DNA from: Chrysogorgia sp. JL179-B06
Taxonomy: Eukaryota; Cnidaria; Anthozoa; Scleralcyonacea; Chrysogorgiidae
NCBI GenBank assembly: GCA_035772405.1
Contig: JAYKKM010000441.1
Span: 124,001-188,000 of the forward strand
DNA: 64,000 bases
Direction: 5' to 3'
The position numbers and the translations under genes are program-made. The notes beneath the pieces were generated by a model. That model was not told the origin of the DNA and did not search any database. It saw only the letters and a list, made by a program, of their open reading frames with translations. Below, piece after piece: positions 11,168 through 21,954 of this stretch. The stretch's first letter is position 1; every line of letters starts with the position of its first letter.

Positions 11168-13440
11168 TACAAGATGTAAATTATGTAAACTAGGTTACCT
11201 GCAAGGTAGTGAACGCTGGATCTAGCGTGGCTGCGTTTTATCCCAAGCACATGAAATATCAGATTTAATCTTTCTCAATTTGTCCAAAAACGTCAACAAT
11301 GTCGTGAGTTCCGATATTATTATTCCGGGAGATTGAAAACAAATATAATTAACAGATGCGACTCGACTGAAAACTGAATGTTTTAAACGTCATGTTCGTT
11401 GCTATACACTTCCGTGAGAATTATTGACGGCAATACTTCGAATGGAGATATTTAGAAAGCGCGTCCTTGGATTTTGTTAAGGTTTACGATGCTCACTGTG
11501 TATCCATGATGTTCCTTCATCCATATCAATAAATGCCCGTAAAAGCGAATGCAAATACACAAGTTGCAAATTGTTGATGAATGAGATTTGTCAAATCAGA
11601 TCATACTTCATCCGTAACCCGCAGGAGGCAAATCCTACTTCGGGCATCACTGGCAATCGACTGCTGTATTGCCACTGCATGTCGACGAAGAGTTGAACAG
11701 ATATTGCTCAGCATTACCCGTATCCCCTAAAAGCTAAACAACCGAATCCCAATAGCCACCAGAAAGTGGCTAATATAAGTCACCAAACCCCAGCAGCAAA
11801 ATATGTGCATCGCTTTTCACGACCACTTGTAGAAAGCTATTGAGCGTTATGGTTTAGCAAAGCAAGCATGGATCCACTCAAGTCGCTTGTGATACTGATT
11901 GAGGCTGCTCTCATCAGTATGCATATTATTATGCGTGGTCAACACTATATTAGACTACCAACGCTTTTCCGCTTGTGCGACTTGGAAATTCCTTAAATAT
12001 TATTTCTGAGCATGCGTAATCGCATTTAGAGATATATTTGATATCTGGCTGTACAATTTCGGGTCTTATTTTGGAAATAGTTAAAACGGCGAATTTAGGG
12101 AGAAACGTATGCTATATGTGAAACGATATATGGCTTCATAGTTAACTTGGAAGCCCTTCGTAATAGCCTATTTAGGACATGTCACCTTATAAACAACGGC
12201 ATGACTATTTGACCGCAGCCGGTCAAGTCGTAACAAATTAACGATCTTCAGTCTACACAAGGTTTATCTTGAACAATCTGTAATCGATAAGAAGGTCTAC
12301 ATCGCTTGTTAGTAGTTCACAATGCATTGCCTTTCAACGCGCGCTACTCAGACGCTTTGCAACGCGAGACCGCAAAATATTAGAACAACAACTGTATGTA
12401 AACGAGTTACAAAATTCCAAGCAACTTCACTAAAATCTTTCGACTTGTCACCATTATCGAAAATATTGATATTAGTTTGAAATCGAAAACAATTGATCGA
12501 CATTGTCCAAATTTCACTGGAAAGCTCGCACAACGTGTTTATGTGAATAGAAAACTACTGGGTGAAATTCGAGTCAATATCCTCTCGCAAACACTCCATC
12601 TCGGCGTCTAGCAAAGCTGCATAGAATTATTTTCATCTATCTACCCCGAATTCGTTAACAGTGATAATATGCGAACAATCTGTGGAAGGTAATATTTCGA
12701 CGGTAATATGTTCGGTTGTACTATGGGTGATTAAGCCTTATGATATGTATGAAATAATAATTAATTACGTGTTATATTTGTGCGCCGTCGACACTACGAT
12801 TTCGTGTATGAAGACAGTCTTGCGGGAAGCGGCGTAAAGGCTGTAAAGCTGTCCCTATCCGACATCAAGGTAGTGAACGCTGGATATCTAGCGTGGCTGC
12901 CTTATTTCCCAAGCACATGAAATATTATATCAGATAATCTTTCTCAATTTGTCCAAAAACGTCAACAATGTCATGAGTTCCGATATTATTCCAGGAGATT
13001 TAAAACAAATTATATAATTTGCAAAACAGATGTGACTTGTCTGAAAGCTCACTGCGAAACTGAATATTTCAAAAGTCATGTTCGTTGCCATACGGCATAC
13101 ACTTCCGTGAGAATTATTGACGGCAATACTTCAAATAGATATATTTAGAAAGCGTGTGCTTGGATTTTGTTAATTTTTACGATGCTCACTGTGTATCCGC
13201 GATGTTCTTTCTATCCATATCAACAAATACCCGTAAAAGCGAATGCAATAAAAGTGCTTGATCGTTCAGCACACATGACCGGCTTTCTGGTTGAGCACAT
13301 AAATAGTATACACAAGTTGATGACTGAGATTTGTCAAATCAGACCATACTTCATCCATAACCCGCACAAGGCAAATCCTACTCAATCGACTGCTGCATTG
13401 CCACTCAGCATTACCCGTATCACATAAAAGCCACCAGAAA

Positions 13441-13975
13441 GATATGGATGCCCTTTCTTCTATATTCAACTGTACCGTTTATCGAGAAGCAAGTACCAAT
13501 AAAATTCCTCGATACAGTTATTAATATGATTTTATTTATGATCGAACATGAAGGGACTTTACAGATATGCGACTGATTTGATTGTACGGTGTACAGTTTA
13601 TTTTATTTTGCCATTTCATTTAAGAATTGTGCAATTGAGATGCGTGCTTATTTTTACAGCTTCCATATTCAACATGGACAAACACTGATGTTTTTTTTCA
13701 GACGCTATTTTCCAGAAATGCGCGACACCATCATGTGATTGTGAAGGAAAATTGTTTGACTGTCATTATGCGTCTCACACAGAATCAAACCTTTAAAACT
13801 GAGCAAGATCAGAATGCATTTGCAAAAAATGCATTGTAATCCAATAATTCCATGTCAAGGTACGTAATTACACTGAATATCGCATGTAATGCGAATCGTT
13901 GCTCACCGTATTCACGTGGAAGTAATAATAACAATAATTAGTTGTACCTTTCTACAGATCATGTTATTCTAAGAT
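13441..13975. other. Non-coding stretch after the array
   Basis: No gene or repeat of note is seen. Confidence 0.4.
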
Positions 13976-13980
13976 GTTAT

Positions 13981-14121
13981 ATGAATTGCGAAACAATTGC
14001 GGGAACCAAACTTGATTGTATTTCTCACGACCACTGTTTCATGTGCTCTGATGTTTACAAGAGACAAAATGTTTTCAAGATCCATGTAAAAACTCATACA
14101 AAAAGATTTAAAAATAGATGA
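13981..14121 (+). pseudogene. C2H2 zinc-finger fragment
   Basis: A 46-residue open frame with one classical C2H2 finger, CFMCSDVYKRQNVFKIHVKTH in two parts: Cys-x2-Cys, twelve residues, His-x3-His. It is flanked by stop codons. It reads as a piece of a host zinc-finger gene and is followed by further decayed coding sequence of the same strand to about 14800. Confidence 0.45.
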
Positions 14122-14179
14122 AGACTTCGAAGTATCTACATTAGGCCCAATGACCTGTGAGACAAAAACAATTATGTCA

Positions 14180-14800
14180 GAAGTTGATCAATTAGCGACC
14201 AACACGTTAGATGAAGATTGCGGCGAGAAAGAAGACATCACTGCATTGCAAAAATCTCGAAAAAATCCCTTCAAAATCATAACAGATATTTTCATGTTTC
14301 TCTAGACTTTATTAGTGCGAGAAAGCATTTAAACGGCATTTGTGTTGACCCACACAAAGGAATATACTTGATGAGACGTTTCTTTAGTGGTACAAGCCAT
14401 CCGATATGTTCTTCATGATGTTGGAGCTGGAGGAAATTTTTCTTGCGAGTTAAATGATTGCCGTGGACTTGCAAACACAGCCAACAAGTGCAACGGAATC
14501 CAAATTTTGTCTGTTGTCACCTAAAAAGTGTGCAGTATCTAACAAAGAATGCTCAGTCTCGCTAGGTTCTGTCTTTACAGCACGCGTGAAATCAAACCTT
14601 AATTTTCGTCGGTCCCATGCGATTACCTATACTAAGTTTTACATTTTAGCGAATGTAGTGGGACTGAAAGGATTCAATTGGTGTGTGAAACCTATCTACA
14701 CAATCATAGACCTACCAAATCAGGGTATCCAAACAGTAGAGCAAAGATTGTTAGGATATTTTGAATGCGAAGAGAAAAAAAGTCGCATTGGTAAGTAAAA
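14180..14800 (+). pseudogene. Decayed host coding sequence downstream of the zinc finger
   Basis: Several plus-strand frames hand over to each other. One near 14280-14400 reads FISARKHLNGICVDPHKGIY. Another, shifted at about 14405, reads VGAGGNFSCELNDCRGLAN. A third covers 14454-14798. The Cys-rich content and frame changes suggest a multi-exon or degraded gene that belonged with the upstream zinc finger. I do not recognise the family with confidence. Confidence 0.35.
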
Positions 14801-15510
14801 AGTAATTCGGTATTTTCACTCGATGTTTATGTATAATATACTGCATGTGCATACAAACAAGTGTAGATGTATTTTACAATTTTTTGTATATACTGTAATA
14901 AATGTTTAAATCATTGATTATACACATTCTATGTAATGTAATAATGATTTAATTATTCTGTAGTTTTACATTGACCAATAAAATAAGCATTATGTCCTTG
15001 ATATTACAGTAGCTGTAAGGACAAGAAAGACGTCGTTCTGTTACGCATACCTATTAATTTCCCGAAGTTGTTGATTTGTAACATGCTCCCCATCGGGAGT
15101 TCAAAGGGATGCCGCCGCATTAAATATTCATGACATCATTTCGAAATTACGTCATGACTTCTCGTGAACCTACACGACCCCTCCTAACCATAATTATTTA
15201 TTCAGATTACATCATTAAACCTTCAGGATCCCTAACCCTAGCTCGTGTACCAGTACGACCTCAAACCCTAATTAGTATTCATTTATAACGCCTTATTATT
15301 ATGCTTACGTCACTCAACCTCAAGTCTCCCCTAGTACTCTTCCGCTGCCCGCATATTCAGACACCTTCCGAACTTGATTTCCGATGGTATTACGTCAGTA
15401 TCAAAAGGTCGCTCTTATTTCTTTAAATAATATAAGAAAGGCCTTCGTATTTATACAATTAATGTCCGTATGGTCAGGCTCATTGTGGGACAGTATGGCC
15501 CGAAAGCAGC
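14801..15510. other. Non-coding stretch
   Basis: Contains AT-rich sequence with possible polyadenylation signals (aataaa) and, from about 15050, a less AT-rich segment. No gene is seen. Confidence 0.4.
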
Positions 15511-15519
15511 GCATGCGCC

Positions 15520-15915
15520 ATGGATATGATTTGGGACGAACTGAGGAGAAATAACGTAGACATCGATAAAGATACGCTATCGTTCTATATCAATAAATGT
15601 CTTAATGAACATAGAGACTTGTACGACTGTCTTAGCGTTCAACTTAATCCGGAATCTTTTCATTTTGTTTATGAAGAAATGAATGTGAATAATTTTGACC
15701 GAGTTATCGCCTATCTTACATTCGTGTACCGGTTAAGCGATTCCTGCGATGAAGAAATAGTTCGAGAAGCTGTAAGAACGATCGAAGATTTGAAACGGAT
15801 AGACATTAAGGAATATCAACGTAAACTGGCTGGAAATTGTGGCATGAAAGTAATGCTAGGAAAACTGTTCCTAAAGGCAGTATTTTCATATTTCCGTGTG
15901 CAACAAAGTCATTAA
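15520..15915 (+). CDS. Alpha-helical protein, possibly Bcl-2-like
   Basis: 131 residues starting MDMIWDELRRN. The sequence is predicted to be mostly helical. The central stretch MNVNNFDRVIAYLTFVYRL has the spacing of a Bcl-2 BH1-type segment (N-W/F-x-R-V/I-x-x-x-x-x-F), and the protein is of suitable size for a short viral Bcl-2 homologue, which block mitochondrial apoptosis. This is a weak, motif-level resemblance: the conserved NWGR is only partly present (NNFDR) and no C-terminal anchor is seen. It sits 14 bp before a GRF zinc-finger gene on the same strand, next to a block of viral accessory genes. It could instead be an unrelated helical protein. Confidence 0.4.
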   Translation: MDMIWDELRRNNVDIDKDTLSFYINKCLNEHRDLYDCLSVQLNPESFHFVYEEMNVNNFDRVIAYLTFVYRLSDSCDEEIVREAVRTIEDLKRIDIKEYQRKLAGNCGMKVMLGKLFLKAVFSYFRVQQSH

Positions 15916-15929
15916 GAGGTGATTAAAGA

Positions 15930-16673
15930 TTGAAACGATGGGACAAGTTTGGTCAAGTTCAAGATGCGGATAATTTTCGGGTGATAATGGATAACTTAGC
16001 ATTGGAATCTCATTGGTTATTTCTCATGGCGGACCTCTGCGAAGACATCCCCTTTTTGGCGCGTTTGGATTGTTATAAAGGAACAGCGTCACTTCGCTTG
16101 GAGTATCATTCACTTGCTGTTTGTTGTCAGAGTAAGATCGTTGCAATGGACTGTCTACATGGTAAACCTGCATCTTCTTCAACAACTAAGAATGGTTTGT
16201 TCTGGTACTGTGGACAAAAGCCTAGTTGTTGTATACATCCAGTGTGTCCTACTCATCAGAAGCTGGAAACGATACGAATGGTTAAAGACAAGATGAAAGA
16301 AAGTTACGGAAGACCTTACTTCGTCTGCTCTGAGCAAGAAAATGCCTGCTCGTTTTGGCAATGGGGAGATATCTTCAAGAGTCCTAAACCTTTCTGTCGA
16401 CATGGCATGGTCTGTTGTGTCCGTAAAGTCAAGAAAGAAGGTGACAATAAAGGTCGCTTATTTTACTGCTGTCCTAAGGAAAGATAATATGCATGCGGAT
16501 TCTTTGAATGGAAACCGACAGAGAACTCGCCACGAATTTGTAACATTGGGTGCCTGTTTAGTGAGCCCATTACAATAAATAAATCTCAAAAAGGGAGTGT
16601 AGTACAACCACGACATCAGTATGGAGTACCCCGTAGATATGGTGGATTTTTAAAAAATAAGAATGTATTATAA
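15930..16673 (+). pseudogene. GRF zinc-finger protein with premature stop
   Basis: An N-terminal helical part is followed by repeated zf-GRF-like modules. The first is CLHGKPASSSTTKNGLFWYC; the next has PYFVCSEQENACSFWQW. The last, CRHGMVCCVRKVKKEGDNK, followed by GRLFYCC, is the most typical (C-x-H-G...N-K-G-R-x-F-Y-x-C). A TAA at 16485-16487 interrupts the final module. The same frame continues with ACGFFEW, the expected closing half of the finger, to a TAA at 16671. GRF fingers bind single-stranded DNA or RNA in topoisomerase III, APE2 and NEIL3. The start is uncertain because the frame opens without a clear ATG context. Confidence 0.6.
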
Positions 16674-16729
16674 ATAAATAAAAATATTCTTCATCTTTTG
16701 TTTTGTCTACAAAAATTTTATTATTCCAT

Positions 16730-17302
16730 TTATTTTACATTTATTTTATCAAGCAATTCAACACATTTAAGAGTGAATTTTTCAGTGTTAAGAATATTAA
16801 AATTTGTCATTGCTGTCAAATAAAAACTACGTATTGAACGAGCAATTTCTACACAATTAATTGGTCTTTGTCTCTAATATAGATGATTGTTAAATATACA
16901 AAAAATAAAATAAGAAAGATTATCATTTAACCAAACGTTAATTGTTTCTTTAGAATAAGGAAAACAGAAATTTGGTAAATTATGTTTCATATACGTTGAA
17001 AATAAACATTGAAAATGTTTTAATATACAATCAGGAACAAGTTCTTTTTCTTTATCTTGAAACAGTTGAATTACAAAACAACACTTTCCATCGGTTTCTT
17101 CTTTCAGATAAAAATATAGTTTAATCTTGTAAATAGTAGAATCAAATGTATCTGTAATCTTCAAAAATACATCGTACGTTTCAAATCCATCTTCATTAGC
17201 ACTAAAACTGTCAATAAATTCCCAAATATATCTACATGTAAAATATCCATCACTATAGCTTCAAGGATCGGTGTAGAGGTTGTGATCGTTCAATACATCC
17301 AT
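16730..17302 (-). pseudogene. Unknown viral-type accessory gene with two in-frame stops
   Basis: A minus-strand frame from ATG at 17302 is interrupted by TGA after about 13 codons and by TAG at 16874-16876. The same frame stays open on both sides to TAA at 16730. The longest open part is 96 residues, with CCFVIQLFQDKEKELVPDC. Retention of frame across both stops points to recent inactivation by point mutation. It is adjacent to and co-oriented with the DEDDh-like gene, so it probably belonged to the same viral accessory block. The family is not recognised. Confidence 0.5.
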
Positions 17303-17429
17303 TCTTTTAAAACACTAAATTAATGTTCAATGTTTCAAACTTTTATAGAGTGATAAAAAATTTTTTTTGTTTCCATACCATATCTATTTTTTCCATAATT
17401 CGAGCACTAAACAAAATTATTTCAAACAA

Positions 17430-17961
17430 TGATGAATGTCTGATTCATGATATTTACAACATTTTTCTTTAATATTATACATTTCAAATAATGTAGAATA
17501 TTTTTCAATATTAAAATGTTCCAAATTGACACAGGAAATCTTAAGTTTTGCACATAATATTGACTCCAAAGTTCCACCTTTATATCAAACATAAGAGTGT
17601 GATCCATAACTCAATTTCAGTCGATCAACCATTTCTTTTTATCCAAATAGTGTTCTCGTTTTTTATTTATATAATGCAATCCATGCAAACGTTTCTGATA
17701 AATAATAGTTTTTCTTTCTGAATAATCCAAATCTTTAAACCCAGGTAATGATGAATCGTAGCATTGAAAAGATTCAAAATCCCCATTTTCTAAACAAATC
17801 ACCAAAACCTCACGATAAATCCATCGATGATTTAAATAAAAAGCTTCACAGTCAATCAAATTTGTAATTGTGTTCAAATACTGTGTCGCTTTTAAAAAAG
17901 AATAATCTTTAATACAATTATAGGGACAGTCCAAACGTGTTAACTCTTCGCATAAAGCCAT
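17430..17961 (-). pseudogene. DEDDh exonuclease-like accessory gene, broken
   Basis: The N-terminal 114 residues are open (17617-17961) and align with the intact 256-residue gene at 40997-41767. Shared features are a D-C-E acidic motif (LIDCEAFYLNHRWIYREV), CYDS, and ERKTIIYQKRLHGL. The rest is present at 17430-17600 but in shifted frame, with YKGG...ESIL and CVNLEHFNIEKY blocks and a terminal HHC. The acidic D-x-E, the later E/D block and the C-terminal His/Cys cluster suggest a DEDDh-type nuclease fold, but that assignment is inference. A third, N-terminal-only copy is at 45671-45949. Confidence 0.6.
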
Positions 17962-18269
17962 AACTAAATTTTTAATGTTTTTATTCGAATATTTATACTA
18001 TTTTTCTACTAATAAAACTATATCATTTATTCAAAATTGTCGATTGGTTAATAGTTTTAAGTTGTGATTGGTGTTCAACTACCGTCAATCAAACAATTTC
18101 AAAAAATATGATTGGGTAGATTTTAAACTAGTGAAAGCTCATTGGTTAAATAATTGTACCACCCCTATAAACAAATATAAAAACCCAACCCGACGTTCTA
18201 CACCCCTAAAAGCAATCATATCCACATAGAAGGTAATCGAGATAAATTCAAAAGAAAAATCAAAAGAAA
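17962..18269. promoter_or_regulatory. Divergent promoter with CCAAT-type boxes
   Basis: Lies between the leftward DEDDh-like gene and a rightward small gene. It has several ATTGG/CCAAT elements ('gattggttaata', 'gattggtgttcaac', 'gattgggtag', 'cattggttaaataattg') and a TATA box (TATAAAAA, 18176-18183) serving the rightward gene. A near-identical region occurs at 45950-46340, where part of it is duplicated. Confidence 0.6.
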
Positions 18270-18500
18270 ATGGAATTGGCATTAAAGGACGTGAAGGCCG
18301 TGAAGGCCTACTACAACGGGGGCAACTTTTGTGTTTTTTTGTTGAAAGAAAGACCCATGGAGAATGACTGAAGAAAAACTATCTGTGACAAGAGCCAAAA
18401 AAGAAAGATGTTACGGGAATTTGATTCGTGGGGCAAGCTAATGCATCAATGCTTGATCGATGTGATTGAAGAGAAGAAAAGAAAAACGCTAGCACAATAA
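18270..18500 (+). pseudogene. Small lysine-rich accessory protein, frameshifted copy
   Basis: Starts MELALKDVKAVKAYYNGG and is the counterpart of the intact 83-residue gene at 46341-46592 (shared KAYYxGGNFCVFL, RAKK, DSWGKLMHQCL). It stops early at about 18371. The remaining homology continues in other frames to about 18500, with DSWGKLMHQCL in shifted frame. The function is unknown. Confidence 0.6.
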
Positions 18501-18583
18501 CAGTGAACAAATAATAAAGAACAAAAAACAATTTTAATAATACTAATTCTGATTCATGTTAATATTATTTTTGTCTTTTTTTT

Positions 18584-18931
18584 CTACCGAGCACTGCGGC
18601 GCAGACCATATTGAATATATGTCAAAGGATCATAAGATCGCCCCACGTAGTGATATATATCTCCATTAAAAGAGCAACAAACTTCTGCTGCGGGTAGTAA
18701 AAGCCATTTCAAAACTTTATATTTATAACACACGTCTTTAAAAATAACCATCCCTTGAAGATATCCTCTACTATTTTCAGTAGGTCGACTACATTCAAAA
18801 AACGATACTTCTTCCATGTAAACACACGATGATGCACCAATTGTTTGCGATGCTATAAGCATTTTATCAGCGTCTTGTTTAGTACGACAACCAAAAGACC
18901 ATGTCTTTCGCGCGGGTGAATACATCTTCAA
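18584..18931 (-). CDS. Rep-like (CRESS/HUH-type) domain protein
   Basis: 115 residues that resemble the N-terminal endonuclease domain of CRESS-DNA virus replication initiators. An early KTWSFGCRTK segment sits where motif I is expected. The best-matching block, ENSRGYLQGMVIFKDV, aligns with motif II (normally x-H-L-Q-G-x-x-x-F). After a helix-like YKVLKWLLLPA comes DPLTYIQYG in the place of motif III (normally Y-x-x-K). The first His of motif II is Tyr here and the motif III Lys is absent, so catalytic activity is doubtful. There is no helicase domain. A fragment of a second copy lies at 46690-46812. The assignment rests on pattern similarity only. Confidence 0.45.
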   Translation of the reverse strand: MKMYSPARKTWSFGCRTKQDADKMLIASQTIGASSCVYMEEVSFFECSRPTENSRGYLQGMVIFKDVCYKYKVLKWLLLPAAEVCCSFNGDIYHYVGRSYDPLTYIQYGLRRSAR

Positions 18932-19600
18932 AAAATACTGATGTTGAGCGTACCCTATCTTTTATAGCAAAATTTATACAACAACACGAATTCACACACA
19001 GACAAATAATAATTTTTGCAGTGTGATATTCCCCTTAGCAACGAGTTTCATATTTCATACCCACACACAAAAACATCTGTCTAACCAAAATAGCAGTAAG
19101 ATTTATTTAAATAATATCTTAGCCAAATTTATTAGGATGTCCGCTTGTTTTCCACACCGTCCCACAAATTTTGAACTTAGAAATACACAATAGCATGGCT
19201 ATGATTCTGGCAGTGCTAAAAGCATACAATTCCGAGGAGATGATTTCATTTATTAAACGCCTCATCGTACTGTAACCGGAAACGTCTTGGCTGCCGACTA
19301 CGAGAAATGTAACCCTCATGTTTGTAGTGCCCATGTCCTAAACGCAATAAAGAACAAATCATTAAAATTGTGAGTTTTACACACATAACTAGAAATACGT
19401 GTACGCAACAACCCCTCGATACGAAATGGTCATCTTTCTTGTGTATTCTTGGTCTATCTTCTGTTATTAAGATAAATATTGTCACCTACTATCCAGACTG
19501 GAGCGCATAGATAAAAACTATTGTTTAATCGTCAAATTAAACCCCGTTCTACTTCAAACTCACAACCACAAGCAGTTTTATACTTTTAGATGATATTCAC
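18932..19600. other. Flank of viral remnant
   Basis: No convincing gene. A minus-strand open frame at 19246-19485 has a hydrophobic stretch followed by basic sequence but no recognised family. The short motif 'aactagaaatacgtgtacgcaacaac' at about 19387-19412 recurs at 21063-21086 (reverse) and at 53939-53965. Confidence 0.35.
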
Positions 19601-19608
19601 ATTTTATT

Positions 19609-19845
19609 TTATTTTGAAGGTGTGATAAAATCTGGTGACACTTTCAAATCTAACCATTTTGTTCCTCTTATTTTTAAAGCAACGGGGGAAAAAAGAAAGC
19701 AATCATAACTTCCACACAAACCTTCAAAGAAATCTTCCTCTGTAAAGAATACATGTAATTCTAAAATGACCGACTCTAAAATTTCATTTTTTTTTTTAAC
19801 TTTTTCGCTTCTTAGCTTGGGATTCGTTTGAATGCCATATGGAAG
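19609..19845 (-). pseudogene. Unrecognised minus-strand coding fragment
   Basis: A frame of about 75 residues ends at TAA 19609 and contains LPYGIQTNPKLRS followed by a Lys run from an 11-nt poly-A tract, then ILELHVFFTEEDFF. There is no in-frame ATG near the open start. It may be a viral or retroelement fragment; the function is unknown. Confidence 0.3.
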
Positions 19846-19878
19846 AAAGTGTTTTGACTGACAAATAAGTTTGTCCCT

Positions 19879-20800
19879 TTGACTTATCTGGTTTACTTGT
19901 CTTTTAGGTTAAGTAGAATCTTTATTTCAAAGTCAGGAAGCTATCTCACAAGTGATTTTCAGAAAGGTCCTTTGGAGGATCTATCACCAGAGGAAGTCAA
20001 CGAGGTCCTGTACTCTGAGGATGACCAAATCATCCCACCAACCACACTGCACAACGCCACAACCAGTCAACCACCACACATTTATCCACATTTTGTTGTG
20101 CTTAAAACCACAACAAACATCCACCCACATCCACACTACACACTAACACCATCATCACGGCATCCACCACCAGTACTGTTACCACCACATCCACTACCAC
20201 AACACTATAGCTATAGGGAGACCGATATAAATGTTGAATTTTAATAACTGGGAAATAAAGGGAAGGTAACCCAAAGACGCTCGATGAGAGTTAAAGTCGA
20301 GTAATCCAGCTCGACGCAATTTACGAGGCAGAACACGGCCTAAACCGTGGTAAATCGGCTCGAGCTCAAGCGGTTGAGAAAAAAAGTCTGAGGAGTTGCA
20401 CATTGCGGAAATACTCTCCAAGCAAACGTAAATGTGTTAAGCGAACGCGCTAAACCCGTGGGTGGGGATAACCGTAGTAAGCACGGTTCTAAATTTAGGA
20501 AGAAGAATACTTGTTGTTTCCAGTGGTGTGGGTCATTTTAAAGCCAAATGCCCCACACAAGATGTGCCAAGCCAGAAATCGGGAAACTGGGATTGGAAAC
20601 CGGCAAATCGACGATGACCTGCAAGAAACTGGGATTGACCATATGACCTGCAAGAATTTTTTAAACCAGCATCGTCGAAACGCACAAGAAAAACATAAAC
20701 GTTTCCTTACTGTACTTTCAGTAAAATTACGAGTATGCCACTGTTATTCATGCATGTTGAATATTTATTATGAAAACCATAACCAACATAATTAACTTTA
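19879..20800 (+). pseudogene. Possible gag-like fragment with decayed CCHC knuckle
   Basis: The frame at 19879-20244 is acidic then His/Pro/Thr-rich. At about 20510-20560 a decayed zinc knuckle is visible across two frames (Cys-containing CCFQWC then GHFKAKCPT). The combination suggests the nucleocapsid end of an old retroelement Gag. No reverse transcriptase is seen nearby, so this remains tentative. Confidence 0.3.
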
Positions 20801-21140
20801 ACGAAATTAATATTATATAATTAATAAATTTAATTATTAATTTCGATAATCAAGAGTTACACAATTGATTTCTAACCCTGTCTGCAAGACAAGTTAGTGT
20901 TGGTAGACTTTCCCACTTGTGTTCTGTTCAGTGCACTACCCGCATCAAAAAAATAAGTAGTTTGAAATCTGTTCAGATTGGCAAATGTATTATTTACTTC
21001 TTTTTAAGTAATAACTGAGCACTACACTATTAAATCCTCAAACAGCAAGCGGGTGAAAGGCTGTTGCGTACACGTATTTCTAGTCAGTAATAAAATATTA
21101 AATTTGTGAACATCGAAGGCTATTTCTTCATGAAGGAATC
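20801..21140. other. Non-coding stretch
   Basis: AT-rich; contains the dispersed motif 'ctgttgcgtacacgtatttctagtca' at about 21062-21087. Confidence 0.5.
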
Positions 21141-21143
21141 ATT

Positions 21144-21954
21144 ATGTATTTCAAATGTATTAACTATAGCTTCACTTCTTTGATTTTCTGTTATGGTGCA
21201 ACAAAAAAAAATAATGAAGGTCCAAAGCTTGGGCAATTGGTAAACCATGGCTACAAAGGAGAGAGAAACGCCAAAATGAGGATGTTAATTCCAGAAGACA
21301 ACACACCGTTTCTCTGTTTATTTGCAATGGAGGATATTATGCCAGGAAATGAGCTATTGTATGATTACGGTGAAAAAATTACCCTTGGGGAAACCAGGTA
21401 CATATACAAAGCAGTAAGATATGCAGAACACATTATGATTTATGATATCCAAATGCACAAAGAATGTTATCGATTGCAAAAAGCACAATTGAAATGGCAG
21501 TTGTCGGAAATGTTTTGGCAGCCGTGGACGAAGGGAAGGAAAACAAGTTTAATTGGAAATGTACGTTTACCCACTGGGAAAGACGAACTGCCGAATTTGT
21601 CCGCGAATCACGCAATGATTGGTCGAAATGTGGCAGACATCACTTCGGTTCATGGGCTGCGACAAATCAAACACCGTTGCTGTTCCTATGGATGTCCAAA
21701 GTTCAACGAAACGTATCACTGTCACGCAAGGGAACTCTATGAAGATGTCAATACAAAATGCCAGAGAAAATGTAGAATTCCCTTTGCGGAAACACTTGTT
21801 TGAAATCACTCGCCTACGATTAACAACCAAATGTCAGGTAAGGTTACCACGGGACCTTCATGAGAAATGGGAGGTGTTAACAAACACATTCCATGCTCTC
21901 CAAGACATCCTACCACGTTTTTGTCAACATGTTTGTTCACATTACATTATATAA
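21144..21954 (+). pseudogene. SET-domain host gene fragment and decayed exon
   Basis: The first part (about 21210-21400) encodes the C-terminal half of a SET domain: LGQLVNHGYKGERNAKM has the Asn-His of the cofactor-binding motif, and the GNELLYDYGEK segment is the closing ELxxDYG motif. This arrangement is close to KMT5A/SETD8-type lysine methyltransferases. Upstream SET motifs are missing, so it is an isolated exon or pseudogene. From about 21480 on, the frames (with HRCCSYGCPKFNETYHC) are Cys/His-rich and unrecognised. It is distinct from the viral SET genes at 38464 and 61899. Confidence 0.5.

Larger units (their letters stand above)
7326..13440. repeat. Tandem array of ~1.7-kb units
   Basis: Using 'gatattgctcagcattacccgtatcc' as a phase marker, units begin at about 7326, 8212, 9963 and 11687, and a last partial start lies at about 13402. 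Unit lengths are about 886 (internally deleted), 1751, 1724 and 1715 bp. Every full unit contains, in order, a 'gcaaaccaagcatggatccg' block, a 'catgcgtaatcgcattt' block, a 'caatgcattgcctttcaacg' block, a 'gccgtcgacactacgat' block and a 'gaatggatatatttagaaagcg' block. Short open frames occur at equivalent places in the units but none is long or consistently conserved. The array looks like a large-unit satellite or a duplicated decayed sequence. No coding function is supported. Confidence 0.9.

Noticed and set aside
7326..13440. CRISPR-like or regularly spaced repeat array
   Set aside because: Units are ~1.7 kb and homologous throughout, with no short repeat/unique spacer structure, and the context is eukaryotic.
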